In this document: positions 55,710-64,000 of the stretch, piece by piece
Numbering within the stretch: position 1 is the stretch's first letter
Layout of the letters: each line of letters begins with the position of its first letter
Assembly: GCF_011305995.1 (NCBI RefSeq)
Contig: NZ_CP049910.1
Coordinates: 1,736,001 to 1,800,000, forward strand
DNA: 64,000 nt
Source of the DNA: Diaphorobacter sp. HDW4A
Lineage (GTDB): Bacteria > Pseudomonadota > Gammaproteobacteria > Burkholderiales > Burkholderiaceae_C
Reading direction: 5' to 3'
Made by a program: the position numbers and the translations under genes
The notes under the pieces: generated by a model
Database searches by the model: none
What the model was told of the DNA's origin: nothing
The model's input: the letters and a program-made list of their open reading frames with translations, nothing else

Positions 55710-55710
55710 C

Positions 55711-56475
55711 TCAGGCCTCTCCCAGATAGGCCTTGATGACCCGCTCGTTGTTGCGCACCTCATCGGGCGTTCCCATGGCGATCGGTTTGCCGTATTCCAT
55801 GCACAGGATGCGCTCGGACACACCCATCACCAGACCCATGTCGTGCTCGATCAGCAGCACCGTTACACCGAATTCGGTGCGCAGGCGCTCGATCAGGTGC
55901 TGCAGCTCGACCTTCTCCTGCGGGTTCAGGCCCGCTGCGGGTTCGTCGAGCATCAACAGCTTGGGCTCGGTGATCATGCAGCGCGCGATCTCGAGGCGGC
56001 GCTGGTGACCATAGGCAAGGTTGCCGGCTTCGCGGTTGGCGAATTCGGCGATGCCCATGAACTCCAGCCACTTCATCGCGTTGGCGATGGCGGCCTTTTC
56101 GCTCTCGCGGTAGCCGCGCGTATTGAACAGGCCCCCGAGCACCGACTTGCTGGTGCGGCGATGCTGCGCGACCAGCAGGTTTTCCACGGCGGTCATGCTC
56201 TTGAACAGACGCACGTTCTGGAAGGTGCGCACCACGCCGCGCTGGGCGACGCTGTGGCTGCCGAGACCGGCAATCGACTCGCCCGCCAGCGTGATCACGC
56301 CGGTGGTGGGCTTGTAGAAGCCGCTGATGCAGTTGAACACCGTGGTCTTGCCAGCACCGTTGGGGCCGATGATGGCGAAGATTTCCTTCGGTTTGATGGC
56401 CATCTGCACACCGTCGACGGCCACCAAGCCGCCAAAGCGCATGCTCAGGTCTTTGACTTCGAGAAGATGGCTCAT
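55711..56475 (-). CDS. livG: Branched-chain amino acid ABC transporter ATPase LivG
   Basis: The protein has 254 residues. Walker A GPNGAGKT is at 37-44, the LivG-type signature [15 protein letters not shown] precedes Walker [14 protein letters not shown], and the C-terminus has AYLGEA. It overlaps livM by 4 bases. It pairs with LivF on the cytoplasmic face of LivHM. Confidence 0.95.
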   Translation of the reverse strand: MSHLLEVKDLSMRFGGLVAVDGVQMAIKPKEIFAIIGPNGAGKTTVFNCISGFYKPTTGVITLAGESIAGLGSHSVAQRGVVRTFQNVRLFKSMTAVENLLVAQHRRTSKSVLGGLFNTRGYRESEKAAIANAMKWLEFMGIAEFANREAGNLAYGHQRRLEIARCMITEPKLLMLDEPAAGLNPQEKVELQHLIERLRTEFGVTVLLIEHDMGLVMGVSERILCMEYGKPIAMGTPDEVRNNERVIKAYLGEA

Positions 56476-57749
56476 GCGTGCGCTCCATCCTTGTGGTTGC
56501 CGGAGTGGTTGCCTGTCGAAGGAACTTCCACGTGGTGGCGCTTCATGGGCAGCAGGCCCTGCGGGCGCCAGATCATCATCAGAATCATCACCAGACCAAA
56601 AATCAGCATGCGGTATTCGGAAAACTCGCGCGCCAGTTCAGGCAGCACGGTGATCAGGATCGCCGCAATGATCACACCCAGTTGTGAGCCCATTCCGCCC
56701 AGCACCACAATGGCGAGGATCAGCGCCGATTCGATGAAGGTGAACGACTCGGGATTCACGATGCCTTGGCGCGCCGCGAAGAACGCACCCCCGAAGCCCG
56801 CGAACATGGCGCCCAGCGTGAACGCCGAGAGCTTGATCTTCGTGGGGTTCAGGCCGAGCGAACGGCAGGCGATCTCATCTTCGCGCAGCGCTTCCCATGC
56901 ACGGCCAATCGGCATGCGGATCAGTCGATTGCTGACGAGCAGCGTGAGGGTTGCGAGGAACAGCGCCGTCAGGTACAGGAAGATCACCATGTGCATGGTG
57001 TTGAACTCGATACCGAAAAACTGCGCGAACGTGGTGCCGCCTTCGGTGGCTGGCGAGCGCGTGAGCGGCAGGCCGAAAAACGTCGGCTTGGGAATGCTGG
57101 AGATGCCGTCCGGACCGCCGGTCCAGTCGTTCAGGTTCACCAGCAGCAGGCGGATGATTTCGCCGAAACCGAGCGTCACGATGGCCAGATAGTCACCGCG
57201 CAGGCGCAGCACCGGAAAGCCCAGCAGGAAGCCAAAGGTGGCCGATGCCAGCCCGGTGAGCGGCAGTGCCTCCCAGAAGCTCCAGCCCGCCCAGTGGTAG
57301 AGCAGGGCGTAGGTGTAGGCACCCACGGCGTAGAAGCCGACGAAACCCAGATCGAGCAGACCGGCGAAACCAACCACGATGTTCAGGCCGAGGCCTAGCA
57401 TCACGTAGATCATGGCGAGCGTGGCGATGTCCACCGCGTTGCGGCCAGCCATGAAAGGCCAGGACACGGCGATCAGCGCGACCACGAGGTAGACCACGGG
57501 CCGTGCCTTGTCCGAGATGCTGGGCAACGAGGGCAAGCTGATGCCCTTGGTGGCGGACTTCAGCGCCGGGCGCAGCAGTTGCCAGAGGAACACGATGACA
57601 CAGCCCCAGATCACGTAGTTCCACTGCGTGACCAGATAGGTGCGGATGCCCGCGCGCTCCAGATGCAGGCCGAAGATCGGAATGATCAGCAGCGCAGCAA
57701 TGATGGTGGCGAAGATGGCGTTGCCGAGTTGAGAGCGGATCTTGTTCAT
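56472..57749 (-). CDS. livM: Branched-chain amino acid ABC permease LivM
   Basis: The protein has 425 residues from ATG 57749; a preceding GTG overlaps livH. It has about 10 hydrophobic segments. [31 protein letters not shown] and the coupling region [27 protein letters not shown] segment ([20 protein letters not shown]) are typical of LivM. An N-terminal extension of about 90 residues with three membrane segments is common in LivM. It overlaps livH by one base. Confidence 0.95.
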   Translation of the reverse strand: MNKIRSQLGNAIFATIIAALLIIPIFGLHLERAGIRTYLVTQWNYVIWGCVIVFLWQLLRPALKSATKGISLPSLPSISDKARPVVYLVVALIAVSWPFMAGRNAVDIATLAMIYVMLGLGLNIVVGFAGLLDLGFVGFYAVGAYTYALLYHWAGWSFWEALPLTGLASATFGFLLGFPVLRLRGDYLAIVTLGFGEIIRLLLVNLNDWTGGPDGISSIPKPTFFGLPLTRSPATEGGTTFAQFFGIEFNTMHMVIFLYLTALFLATLTLLVSNRLIRMPIGRAWEALREDEIACRSLGLNPTKIKLSAFTLGAMFAGFGGAFFAARQGIVNPESFTFIESALILAIVVLGGMGSQLGVIIAAILITVLPELAREFSEYRMLIFGLVMILMMIWRPQGLLPMKRHHVEVPSTGNHSGNHKDGAHA

Positions 57750-58672
57750 CACACCTTCTCCACTTCAGGCTTACCGAGCAGACCAGTCGGGCGGAACAGC
57801 AGGATCAGCACCAGCAGGCCAAAGGCCACGATGTCCTTGTATTCCGACGATATGTAGGCTGCGGCGAAGGTCTCGGCCACGCCCAGTACCACACCGCCGA
57901 GCATCGCGCCCGGAATGCTTCCGATGCCGCCGAGCACCGCCGCCGTGAAGGCCTTGATGCCAGCGATGAAGCCGATGAAGGGATTGAGCTTGCCCACCGC
58001 CAGCGCGATCAGCACGCCACCGACGGCGGCCAGCACGGCACCGAGGATGAAGGTGAACGAGACGACGCGGTTGGTGTCGATGCCCAGCAGGTTCGCCATG
58101 TGCATGTCCTGCGCGCAGGCACGCGAGGCGCGGCCCATGCGGGAGTGCTTGATGTACAGCGTGAGCGCGATCATCAGCGCCACCGCCACCACGATGATGA
58201 GGATGCGGGCGAAGGGGATGAAGACTTCGAAGTTGCCGAGATGGAAGGTGAATGCGCCGGGCAGCAGGGCGGGCACCGCCATGTCGCGCGCGCCTTGACC
58301 GAGAGCCACCCAGTTCTGCAGAAAGATCGACATGCCGATCGCGGAGATCAACGCCACGAGACGTGGGCTTGAGCGCAGCGGTTTGTAGGCTACCTGTTCG
58401 ACGGCGAAACCGTAGACCCCGGTGATGACGACGGCCACCACCAGCATGAGCGCGATGATGAACCAGATCGGCAAACCGCTGGTTGTGCCCACGGCGGACA
58501 GCGTGACCAAGCCAATGTAGGCACCGATCATGTAGATGTCGCCGTGAGCGAAATTGATCATCCCGATAATGCCGTAGACCATGGTGTAGCCAATGGCGAT
58601 CAGGGCGTAGATGGCTCCTAGTGAGAGCCCGTTGAATAGCTGTTGTATCAGCTGTGGCAATAAGTCAGACAT
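57749..58672 (-). CDS. livH: Branched-chain amino acid ABC permease LivH
   Basis: The protein has 307 residues from ATG 58672, after rejecting an upstream extension. [41 protein letters not shown] is the signature start of LivH. The loop [21 protein letters not shown] is the ATPase contact. It has about eight membrane segments. It is separated from livK by 182 bases that hold a large hairpin. Confidence 0.96.
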   Translation of the reverse strand: MSDLLPQLIQQLFNGLSLGAIYALIAIGYTMVYGIIGMINFAHGDIYMIGAYIGLVTLSAVGTTSGLPIWFIIALMLVVAVVITGVYGFAVEQVAYKPLRSSPRLVALISAIGMSIFLQNWVALGQGARDMAVPALLPGAFTFHLGNFEVFIPFARILIIVVAVALMIALTLYIKHSRMGRASRACAQDMHMANLLGIDTNRVVSFTFILGAVLAAVGGVLIALAVGKLNPFIGFIAGIKAFTAAVLGGIGSIPGAMLGGVVLGVAETFAAAYISSEYKDIVAFGLLVLILLFRPTGLLGKPEVEKV

Positions 58673-58791
58673 TGCTTGGTCGTCCACTTTGAGGGCAGTG
58701 CGATTCATCTTGCACGGCCCTGGCGCGCTTGTCATCAGGATTGCACCCGTTTGGGGGCATCCGTGAAAACCATGGCACCAGTTAAACGAAC

Positions 58792-58835
58792 GGGGCAGGT
58801 ACGTCGCAAACTCCGGTTTGCGAACGTCCTGCCCC
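58792..58835. other. Large imperfect hairpin between livK and livH
   Basis: Arms of 20 bases (GGGGCAGG...GCAAAC and GTTTGC...CCTGCCCC) with a 4-base loop lie 20 bases after the livK stop. The arms differ by an offset near ACGT. No T run follows on the minus strand, so it looks like an RNA stabilising or attenuating stem rather than a full terminator. Confidence 0.65.
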
Positions 58836-58854
58836 GAAGGGAGAGCGTCAGTGG

Positions 58855-59979
58855 TTACTTGACTGCGGGAGTCTTGGAACCATCCTTGTGCCACTGGAAC
58901 ACTTGGAAGTCGAAGGACTTCAGGTCACCCTGCTTGTTCCACGAGATCGGGCCGATCACCGTGTCCACTGTGTTGGCGTGCAGCCACTCGGACACCTTGG
59001 CCGGGTTGTCACCAGCGGCCTTGATGGCGGCGATCAGCGATTGTGCAGCCGCGAACGAAGTCAGCTGGAAAGCGCCCGATGGATTGCGCTTGGCATCCTT
59101 GAACGCTTTCACGACGGCGGCGTTCTTGGGGTTGGCGGAGAAGTCGGCCGGCAGAGTCACCAGCATGCCTTCCACAGCGGCACCAGCGATGGCGTTCACT
59201 TCAGGATTGCCCACGCCTTCCGGACCCATCATCTTGACCTTCAGGCCTTGCTCTGCGGCTTGGCGCAGCAGCAAACCCATTTCGGGGTGGTAGCCGCCGA
59301 AATACACGAAGTCGACACCGGCGCCCTTGAGCTTGGTGATCACGGCGGAGTAGTCGGAGTCACCAGCGTTGATGCCTTCGAACAGCGCCACTTCAACCTT
59401 GGCCTTCTTCAGATCGTCACGCACGGCGGTGGCGATGCCCTGACCGTACGACTGCTTGTCGTGCAGCACGGCAACCTTCTTGGGCTTGGCGTGGTCGATG
59501 ATGAACTTGGCAGCCGACGGGCCTTGTTGGTCGTCACGGCCGATGGTGCGGAAGATGAAGCTGTAGTTCTTGCCGTCCGTCAGGGCGGGAGACGTAGCGG
59601 AAGGAGTGGCAACCACTACACCTTCGTTGTTGTAGATAGGGGCTGCAGCGATCGAAGCACCGGAGCAGACTGGGCCGATCACATAGCCGATTTTGCTGTT
59701 GACCACACGGTTCGCGGCCACTGGACCTTGCTTGGGTTCGCAAGCGTCGTCCACTGCTACCAGTTCGATCTTCTTGCCGTTGATGCCGCCGGCTGCATTG
59801 GTCATTTCAACCGCAGTCGTAGCACCTTCCTTGACCATGTCGCCGTACTGAGTCAGAGCGCCAGTCGTCGGGATCACCATGGCGATCTTGATCTGGGCGT
59901 GAGCCGCAGTTCCAATGAAAGCTGCACCAGCCAGTCCCATGGCTGCAATCAACGTACGCGCACGGAAGGTCGTTTGCAT
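58855..59979 (-). CDS. livK: Branched-chain amino acid binding protein LivK
   Basis: The protein has 374 residues from ATG 59979 with AGGAA upstream. A signal peptide ends near GTAAHAQ. IKIAMVIPTTGALTQYGDMVKEGATTAVEMTNAAGGINGKKIELVAVDDACEPKQ is a typical LivK/LivJ start, and VIGPVCSGASIAAAPIYNNEG follows. It binds Leu, Ile or Val in the periplasm. It is the first gene of the livKHMGF set, which argues it is the cognate binding protein. Confidence 0.95.
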   Translation of the reverse strand: MQTTFRARTLIAAMGLAGAAFIGTAAHAQIKIAMVIPTTGALTQYGDMVKEGATTAVEMTNAAGGINGKKIELVAVDDACEPKQGPVAANRVVNSKIGYVIGPVCSGASIAAAPIYNNEGVVVATPSATSPALTDGKNYSFIFRTIGRDDQQGPSAAKFIIDHAKPKKVAVLHDKQSYGQGIATAVRDDLKKAKVEVALFEGINAGDSDYSAVITKLKGAGVDFVYFGGYHPEMGLLLRQAAEQGLKVKMMGPEGVGNPEVNAIAGAAVEGMLVTLPADFSANPKNAAVVKAFKDAKRNPSGAFQLTSFAAAQSLIAAIKAAGDNPAKVSEWLHANTVDTVIGPISWNKQGDLKSFDFQVFQWHKDGSKTPAVK

Positions 59980-60119
59980 AGTTATTCCTATCACTAATAA
60001 ATTCAATAAAGGTAAATTGTATGCAGTCGTGCGCCCCTTTTTGGGGAGCGTCGCACAGCAAGTCGCCCAGCTTATCGAGGGGACATGGCCTCACAACGGG
60101 GGATTTCCCTAGGGGAGGG

Positions 60120-60133
60120 GCATAAGCTTATGC
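60120..60133. repeat. Perfect palindrome GCATAAGCTTATGC
   Basis: A 14-base palindrome lies in the 195-base gap between rluA and livK, downstream of rluA's stop and upstream of livK. There is no nearby T-run. Its role is not known. Confidence 0.35.
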
Positions 60134-60174
60134 TGATTATCCTCTGTGGGAAGCCCATTTTCCTTGATACAAAT

Positions 60175-60837
60175 TTAAAACGGCACGTTGCTGGCAATAC
60201 ACAGTTTCTGCCCGCTGACAGGGTGAGAAAGCTGCAATAAACGTGCATGAAGCATCAAACGAGCGGCGAATTGCTGCGCGGGCTCCGGCGCGTAAAGCGG
60301 GTCTCCGAGTATGGGAAACCCCAGATGCTGCAAATGCACCCGCAATTGATGCGTCCGACCGGTGACCGGCTGCAATTCGACGCGTGAAATGCCATCTACG
60401 TATCCGAGCACCCGCCAGCGCGTGACGCTGGGCTTGCCCGCCGGATCGACGATACGGCGCGGTCGCCGTGGCCAGTCCTGAAGAATCGGAGCATCGATTT
60501 CCTGCCAGTCCGTGCCCGGCTCGGCAGGCGAGCCCGCCACCAGCGCCTCGTAGATCTTGTGCACTCGCCGCTCGGCAAATGCTGCGCTCATGGCGCGCTG
60601 CATTTCGAGATTGCGGGCGAACAGCACAATGCCGGAAGTGGACATATCCAGCCGGTGAATGAGCAGCGTCTCCGGCCATTGCTGCTGCACTCGATGGATC
60701 AGGCAGTCCTGCTTGTCTTCGCCGCGCCCTGGCACGCACAGCAAGCCGGAGGGTTTGTCGAAGGCGAGCAGGTGCGCGTCTTCAAACAGCGGAATCAGCG
60801 GCTCGTAGGGAATGAGGGGCAGTGGTGGGAGTGGCAT
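60175..60837 (-). CDS. rluA: Pseudouridine synthase RluA
   Basis: The protein has 220 residues from ATG 60837, matching the 219 residues of E. coli RluA. The catalytic Asp is in HRLDMSTSG (61-69), and FDKPSGLLCVPGR, LQDWPRRPR and PVTGRTHQLRVHLQHLGFPILGDPLYA are present. It modifies 23S rRNA U746 and tRNA U32. It is not the RluC/D type, since no S4 domain is present. It lies upstream of the livK promoter, opposite to no other gene. Confidence 0.93.
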   Translation of the reverse strand: MPLPPLPLIPYEPLIPLFEDAHLLAFDKPSGLLCVPGRGEDKQDCLIHRVQQQWPETLLIHRLDMSTSGIVLFARNLEMQRAMSAAFAERRVHKIYEALVAGSPAEPGTDWQEIDAPILQDWPRRPRRIVDPAGKPSVTRWRVLGYVDGISRVELQPVTGRTHQLRVHLQHLGFPILGDPLYAPEPAQQFAARLMLHARLLQLSHPVSGQKLCIASNVPF

Positions 60838-60964
60838 CGGGCTGCGAGTGTAGTGCGGCGCAGGCACGCTTGAAAAAAGGGCGAGCGGTACCCACGGCAC
60901 CACTCGCCTTCTTCACACTCCATCAGTCACGCGTCAGCACCAGGCAACTGACGTACTGAACGGA

Positions 60965-63862
60965 TCACTTGCCCTCGTAAGCATCCATCGGAACGCAGCT
61001 GCAGAACAGGTTGCGGTCGCCGTAGACGTTGTCCACGCGGCCGACGGGTGACCAGTACTTGGACTTGCGCAGAGCGGCTACTGGGTAGGCCGCCAGTTCG
61101 CGGGCGTAGGCGTGCTTCCAGTCGTCGGCGGTGACCTGCTCGGCCGTGTGGGGCGCGTTCTTGAGCGGGTTGTCCTCGCGTGGCAGCTTGCCTGCTTCGA
61201 CTTCGCGGATTTCATTGCGGATGGCGATCATCGCGTCGATGAAGCGGTCGATTTCGAACAGCGTTTCGCTTTCCGTCGGCTCGACCATCAGCGTGTTGGG
61301 TACGGGGAAGGAGAGCGTAGGGGCGTGGAAACCGTAGTCGATCAGGCGCTTGGCGACGTCTTCGGCCATCACGCCGGAGGTGTCCTTCAGGCCGCGCAGA
61401 TCGAGAATGCACTCGTGCGCGACGTGGCCGTTGGCGCTTGCGTACAGCGTCGGGTAGTGATCCTTCAGGCGCACGCTGATGTAGTTGGCGCTCAGAATCG
61501 CCGCTTCGGTGGCGTGCTTGAGGCCGTCCGGGCCCATCATGCGGATATACATCCAGCTGATCGGCAGCACGGCGGCATTGCCCAGAGGCGCTGCGCTGAC
61601 CGCGCCGACGCCACCCTCGATGCCGCCCGCCTTGTGGCCGGGCAAGAACGGAACCAGGTCTTCCACCACGCACACGGGGCCGACGCCCGGGCCGCCACCA
61701 CCGTGGGGGATGCAGAAGGTTTTGTGCAGGTTCAGGTGGCTCACGTCGCCGCCGAACTCACCCGGAGCGGCCACACCGACCAGCGCATTCATGTTGGCAC
61801 CGTCCACGTAGACGCGGCCACCGTGGCTGTGCACCAGCTCGCAGAGTTCCTTCACCTGAGTCTCGAACACACCGTGCGTGGACGGGTAGGTGATCATGAT
61901 GCAGGCGAGGTTGGCGCTGTGCTGCTCGCACTTGGCTTGGAGATCGACCATGTCCACGTTGCCGTTGGCGTCGCAGGCCGTCACCACCACCTGCATGCCG
62001 ACCATCTGGGCGGATGCGGGATTGGTACCGTGCGCGCTGCTCGGGATCAGACAGACGTTGCGGTGCGCGTCGCCGCGCGACTCGTGCCAGCCCTTGATCG
62101 CCAGCAGACCGGCGTATTCGCCCTGGCTGCCCGCGTTGGGCTGCAGGCTCACGCCCGCGTAGCCGGTGGCCTGGCAGAGCCAGTCGCGCAGTTGCTGATC
62201 AAGCTCGATGTAGCCCGCGAGCTGGTCGCGCGGCGCGAACGGGTGCATGTTCGCGAACTCGGGCCAGGTGATCGGGATCATCTCGCTGGTCGCGTTCAGC
62301 TTCATCGTGCAGGAGCCGAGCGGGATCATCGAACGATCCAGCGCCAGATCCTTGTCCGATAGGCCGCGAAGGTAGCGCAGCATGCCGGTTTCGGAGTGGT
62401 GCGTGTTGAACACCGGGTGCGTGAGGAAGCCACTCGTGCGCTCCGCAAACGCGGGGATCAGCGACGGCGCGCCTTCGTCCATTGCTTCGATGGTCGGCAG
62501 TGCCTTGCCTTCACCCGCGAAGATGGCCCAGACCAGTTCCACATCGGCGCGCGTAGTGGTTTCGTCGAGCGAGATGCAGATGTATTCGTCCCACGCCTTG
62601 CGCAGGTTGGCGCCCTTGGTGACGGCGCGCGCGATGACCGCGTCGGTCTCTCCTTGGGTGTGTAGGCTCAGGGTGTCGAAGGCCGTGTCATGGTGCTTGG
62701 CGGTGTAGCCCAGCTTGGCGAGGCCACGGCTGAGGATGGCCGTGAAGCGGGCCACGCGGCGTGCGATGCGCGTAAGGCCTTCGGGGCCGTGGTAGACAGC
62801 GTACATGCTGGCGATTACCGCTGGCAGCACCTGCGCGGTGCAGATGTTCGACGTGGCCTTTTCGCGGCGGATGTGCTGTTCGCGGGTCTGCAGCGCGAGG
62901 CGATAGGCAGGCTTTCCGTGCACATCGACGCTCACCCCCACCAAACGACCTGGCAGCGAGCGCTTGTACTCATCGCGACAGGCCATGAAACCGGCGTGCG
63001 GGCCACCAGCGCCCATCGGCATGCCAAAGCGCTGGGTGGAGCCGACGACGATGTCCACATTCCACTCACCGGGCGGGGTGAGCAGGGTGAGGGCGAGCAG
63101 GTCGGTCGCGACGATGGCGGCGGCCTGTTTGGCGTGGATGGCTTCGACGTCGGCCTTCCAGTTTGCGATCCAGCCGCTTGACGCAGGGTACTGGATCAGC
63201 ACGGCGAAGAAGTCACCGGCCAGCAGCGTTTCCCATTCGTCCTTGGAATTGGCGATCTTCACGTCAATGCCGAGCGGCTTGGCGCGGGTCTGCACGACTT
63301 CGATGGTCTGCGGATGCGCGTCACCGGCGACGACGAAGGTGTTGCTCTTGGACTTGACCGAGCGCTTGGCCAGCGTCATTGCTTCGGCGGCGGCGGTGGC
63401 TTCGTCGAGCATCGACGCGTTGGCGATTGGCATGCCAGTCAGGTCGCAGACCATGGTCTGGAAGTTGACCAGCGCTTCCATGCGGCCCTGCGAGATTTCG
63501 GCCTGATATGGCGTGTAGGCCGTGTACCAGGCGGGGTTCTCCAGCACATTGCGCAGGATGACGCCGGGCGTCAGCGTGCCGTAGTAGCCCTGACCGATGA
63601 AGCTCTTGAGAACCTTGTTCTTTGATGCAACGGCCTTGAGCTCCGCGAGGGCGCTGGCTTCGGTGATGGCGGCGGGAATGTCCATCGGCTTGGCGCGTGC
63701 GATGGAGCGCGGGACGATGGAATCGATCAGCGCCGAGCGCGAGGCTTCTCCGATCACGGAGAGCATGTGGGCTTCGTCGGAGGGGCTGACGCCAATGTGG
63801 CGCGGTTGGAATTCGGTGGCGTTTTCCAGCGCGGAGAGGGGGAGTGCGGCGGGCATTTGCAT
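60965..63862 (-). CDS. gcvP: Glycine dehydrogenase (decarboxylating) GcvP
   Basis: The protein has 965 residues from ATG 63862. [15 protein letters not shown] is the N-terminus, [40 protein letters not shown] follows, and [21 protein letters not shown] carries the PLP Lys. GcvP is the P protein that decarboxylates glycine and passes aminomethyl to GcvH. It is a single-chain form of both lobes. gcvH ends 73 bases upstream. A terminator-like hairpin lies in the intergenic gap. Confidence 0.97.
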   Translation of the reverse strand: MQMPAALPLSALENATEFQPRHIGVSPSDEAHMLSVIGEASRSALIDSIVPRSIARAKPMDIPAAITEASALAELKAVASKNKVLKSFIGQGYYGTLTPGVILRNVLENPAWYTAYTPYQAEISQGRMEALVNFQTMVCDLTGMPIANASMLDEATAAAEAMTLAKRSVKSKSNTFVVAGDAHPQTIEVVQTRAKPLGIDVKIANSKDEWETLLAGDFFAVLIQYPASSGWIANWKADVEAIHAKQAAAIVATDLLALTLLTPPGEWNVDIVVGSTQRFGMPMGAGGPHAGFMACRDEYKRSLPGRLVGVSVDVHGKPAYRLALQTREQHIRREKATSNICTAQVLPAVIASMYAVYHGPEGLTRIARRVARFTAILSRGLAKLGYTAKHHDTAFDTLSLHTQGETDAVIARAVTKGANLRKAWDEYICISLDETTTRADVELVWAIFAGEGKALPTIEAMDEGAPSLIPAFAERTSGFLTHPVFNTHHSETGMLRYLRGLSDKDLALDRSMIPLGSCTMKLNATSEMIPITWPEFANMHPFAPRDQLAGYIELDQQLRDWLCQATGYAGVSLQPNAGSQGEYAGLLAIKGWHESRGDAHRNVCLIPSSAHGTNPASAQMVGMQVVVTACDANGNVDMVDLQAKCEQHSANLACIMITYPSTHGVFETQVKELCELVHSHGGRVYVDGANMNALVGVAAPGEFGGDVSHLNLHKTFCIPHGGGGPGVGPVCVVEDLVPFLPGHKAGGIEGGVGAVSAAPLGNAAVLPISWMYIRMMGPDGLKHATEAAILSANYISVRLKDHYPTLYASANGHVAHECILDLRGLKDTSGVMAEDVAKRLIDYGFHAPTLSFPVPNTLMVEPTESETLFEIDRFIDAMIAIRNEIREVEAGKLPREDNPLKNAPHTAEQVTADDWKHAYARELAAYPVAALRKSKYWSPVGRVDNVYGDRNLFCSCVPMDAYEGK

Positions 63863-63883
63863 GGAGGGACCAGTCTCAAAAGC

Positions 63884-63925
63884 AAAAATGGCCGCGCCTT
63901 CGCAACATGGCGACAAGGCGCGGCC
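63884..63925 (-). terminator. Terminator-like hairpin between gcvH and gcvP
   Basis: On the minus strand GGCCGCGCCTT (63925-63915) pairs with AAGGCGCGGCC (63900-63890), a perfect 11-base stem with a 14-base loop, followed by ATTTTTGCTTTT. It is 11 bases after the gcvH stop and about 20 bases before the gcvP start. Confidence 0.75.
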
Positions 63926-63935
63926 GTGGACTACA

Positions 63936-64000
63936 TCAGGCGTTTGCGGCGAACGAGTTGTAGCTCGTTTCGTCCATCAGTTCGCCCAGTTGAGCGGGCT
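63936..64000 (-). CDS. gcvH: Glycine cleavage H protein, C-terminal fragment
   Basis: Only the last 21 codons are in the window, ending [19 protein letters not shown] and stop at 63936-63938. LMDxxxY is the typical C-terminal stretch of GcvH, the lipoyl carrier of the glycine cleavage system. The gene runs to the right edge and precedes gcvP on the minus strand, the common gcvT-gcvH-gcvP order. Confidence 0.82.
   Translation of the reverse strand, partial: PAQLGELMDETSYNSFAANA

Noticed and set aside
63863..63940. Possible glycine riboswitch in the gcvH-gcvP gap
   Set aside because: The gap is only 73 bases and holds just one simple stem; glycine riboswitches are larger and usually precede gcvT.

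Overview
The window is a GC-rich bacterial chromosome segment that looks like a betaproteobacterium of the Comamonadaceae (Acidovorax, Comamonas or Diaphorobacter type). The evidence is three Bug/TctC-type solute-binding proteins, a BktB-type thiolase, a CysB-type regulator, and the housekeeping blocks rsfS-rlmH-maf ... rng, lptG-lptF / pepA-holC and gcvH-gcvP. Genus cannot be decided from the sequence alone. I saw no rRNA, tRNA, CRISPR array, insertion sequence or prophage.

Layout. 1-2.3 kb: 3' end of hemF, then rsfS, rlmH and maf. 2.3-18.0 kb: a complete cytochrome cd1 denitrification block. One minus-strand series runs nirS-nirC-nirF-nirDL-nirG-nirH-nirJ-nirN-norE-norF-norC-norB-norQ-norD-dnr, with nirE divergent from nirS and a Crp/Fnr-type dyad between them. 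The block separates maf from rng, which are often neighbours in related genomes. 19.6-30.1 kb: a CoA-thioester catabolic locus with two CaiB/BaiF CoA-transferases, two enoyl-CoA hydratases, an acyl-CoA synthetase, an HMG-CoA-lyase-like protein, a nitronate monooxygenase-like protein, two Bug proteins and a MarR regulator. It has palindromic candidate operators at its divergent promoter. 30.1-31.1 kb: a long non-coding, AT-rich, G+T-skewed stretch ahead of an orphan RcsB-like response regulator.

31.8-34.1 kb: an aminotransferase and CysB. 34.3-38.9 kb: PepSY membrane protein, DUF2271, DUF4198, ApbE and a membrane-anchored flavodoxin/ferredoxin-reductase protein, read here as a predicted periplasmic flavin electron-transfer system. 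38.9-44.2 kb: cbiX, lptG, lptF, pepA, holC and an acidic hypothetical protein. 44.5-53.1 kb: a Liv-type binding protein, a hydroxyacid dehydrogenase, a His/Asp/Arg-rich secreted protein, a 2OG-Fe dioxygenase, a UspA protein, a bacteriohemerythrin, a Bug protein, bktB and an SDR. 53.1-55.0 kb: a decayed stretch with a 5'-truncated AraC gene and a truncated B3/B4-domain gene. 55.0-60.0 kb: livF-livG-livM-livH and livK. 60.2-64 kb: rluA, gcvP and the 3' end of gcvH.

How it fits together. NirS reduces nitrite to NO using heme d1 made by NirE, NirDL/G/H, NirJ, NirF and probably NirN. NorCB reduces NO to N2O, with NorQ/NorD activating it and Dnr probably sensing NO. No nitrate reductase, nitrous oxide reductase or cytochrome c551 gene is in the window. 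Start codons were moved inward wherever the longest frame began with TTG or GTG and a better-placed ATG with a ribosome-binding site was visible.
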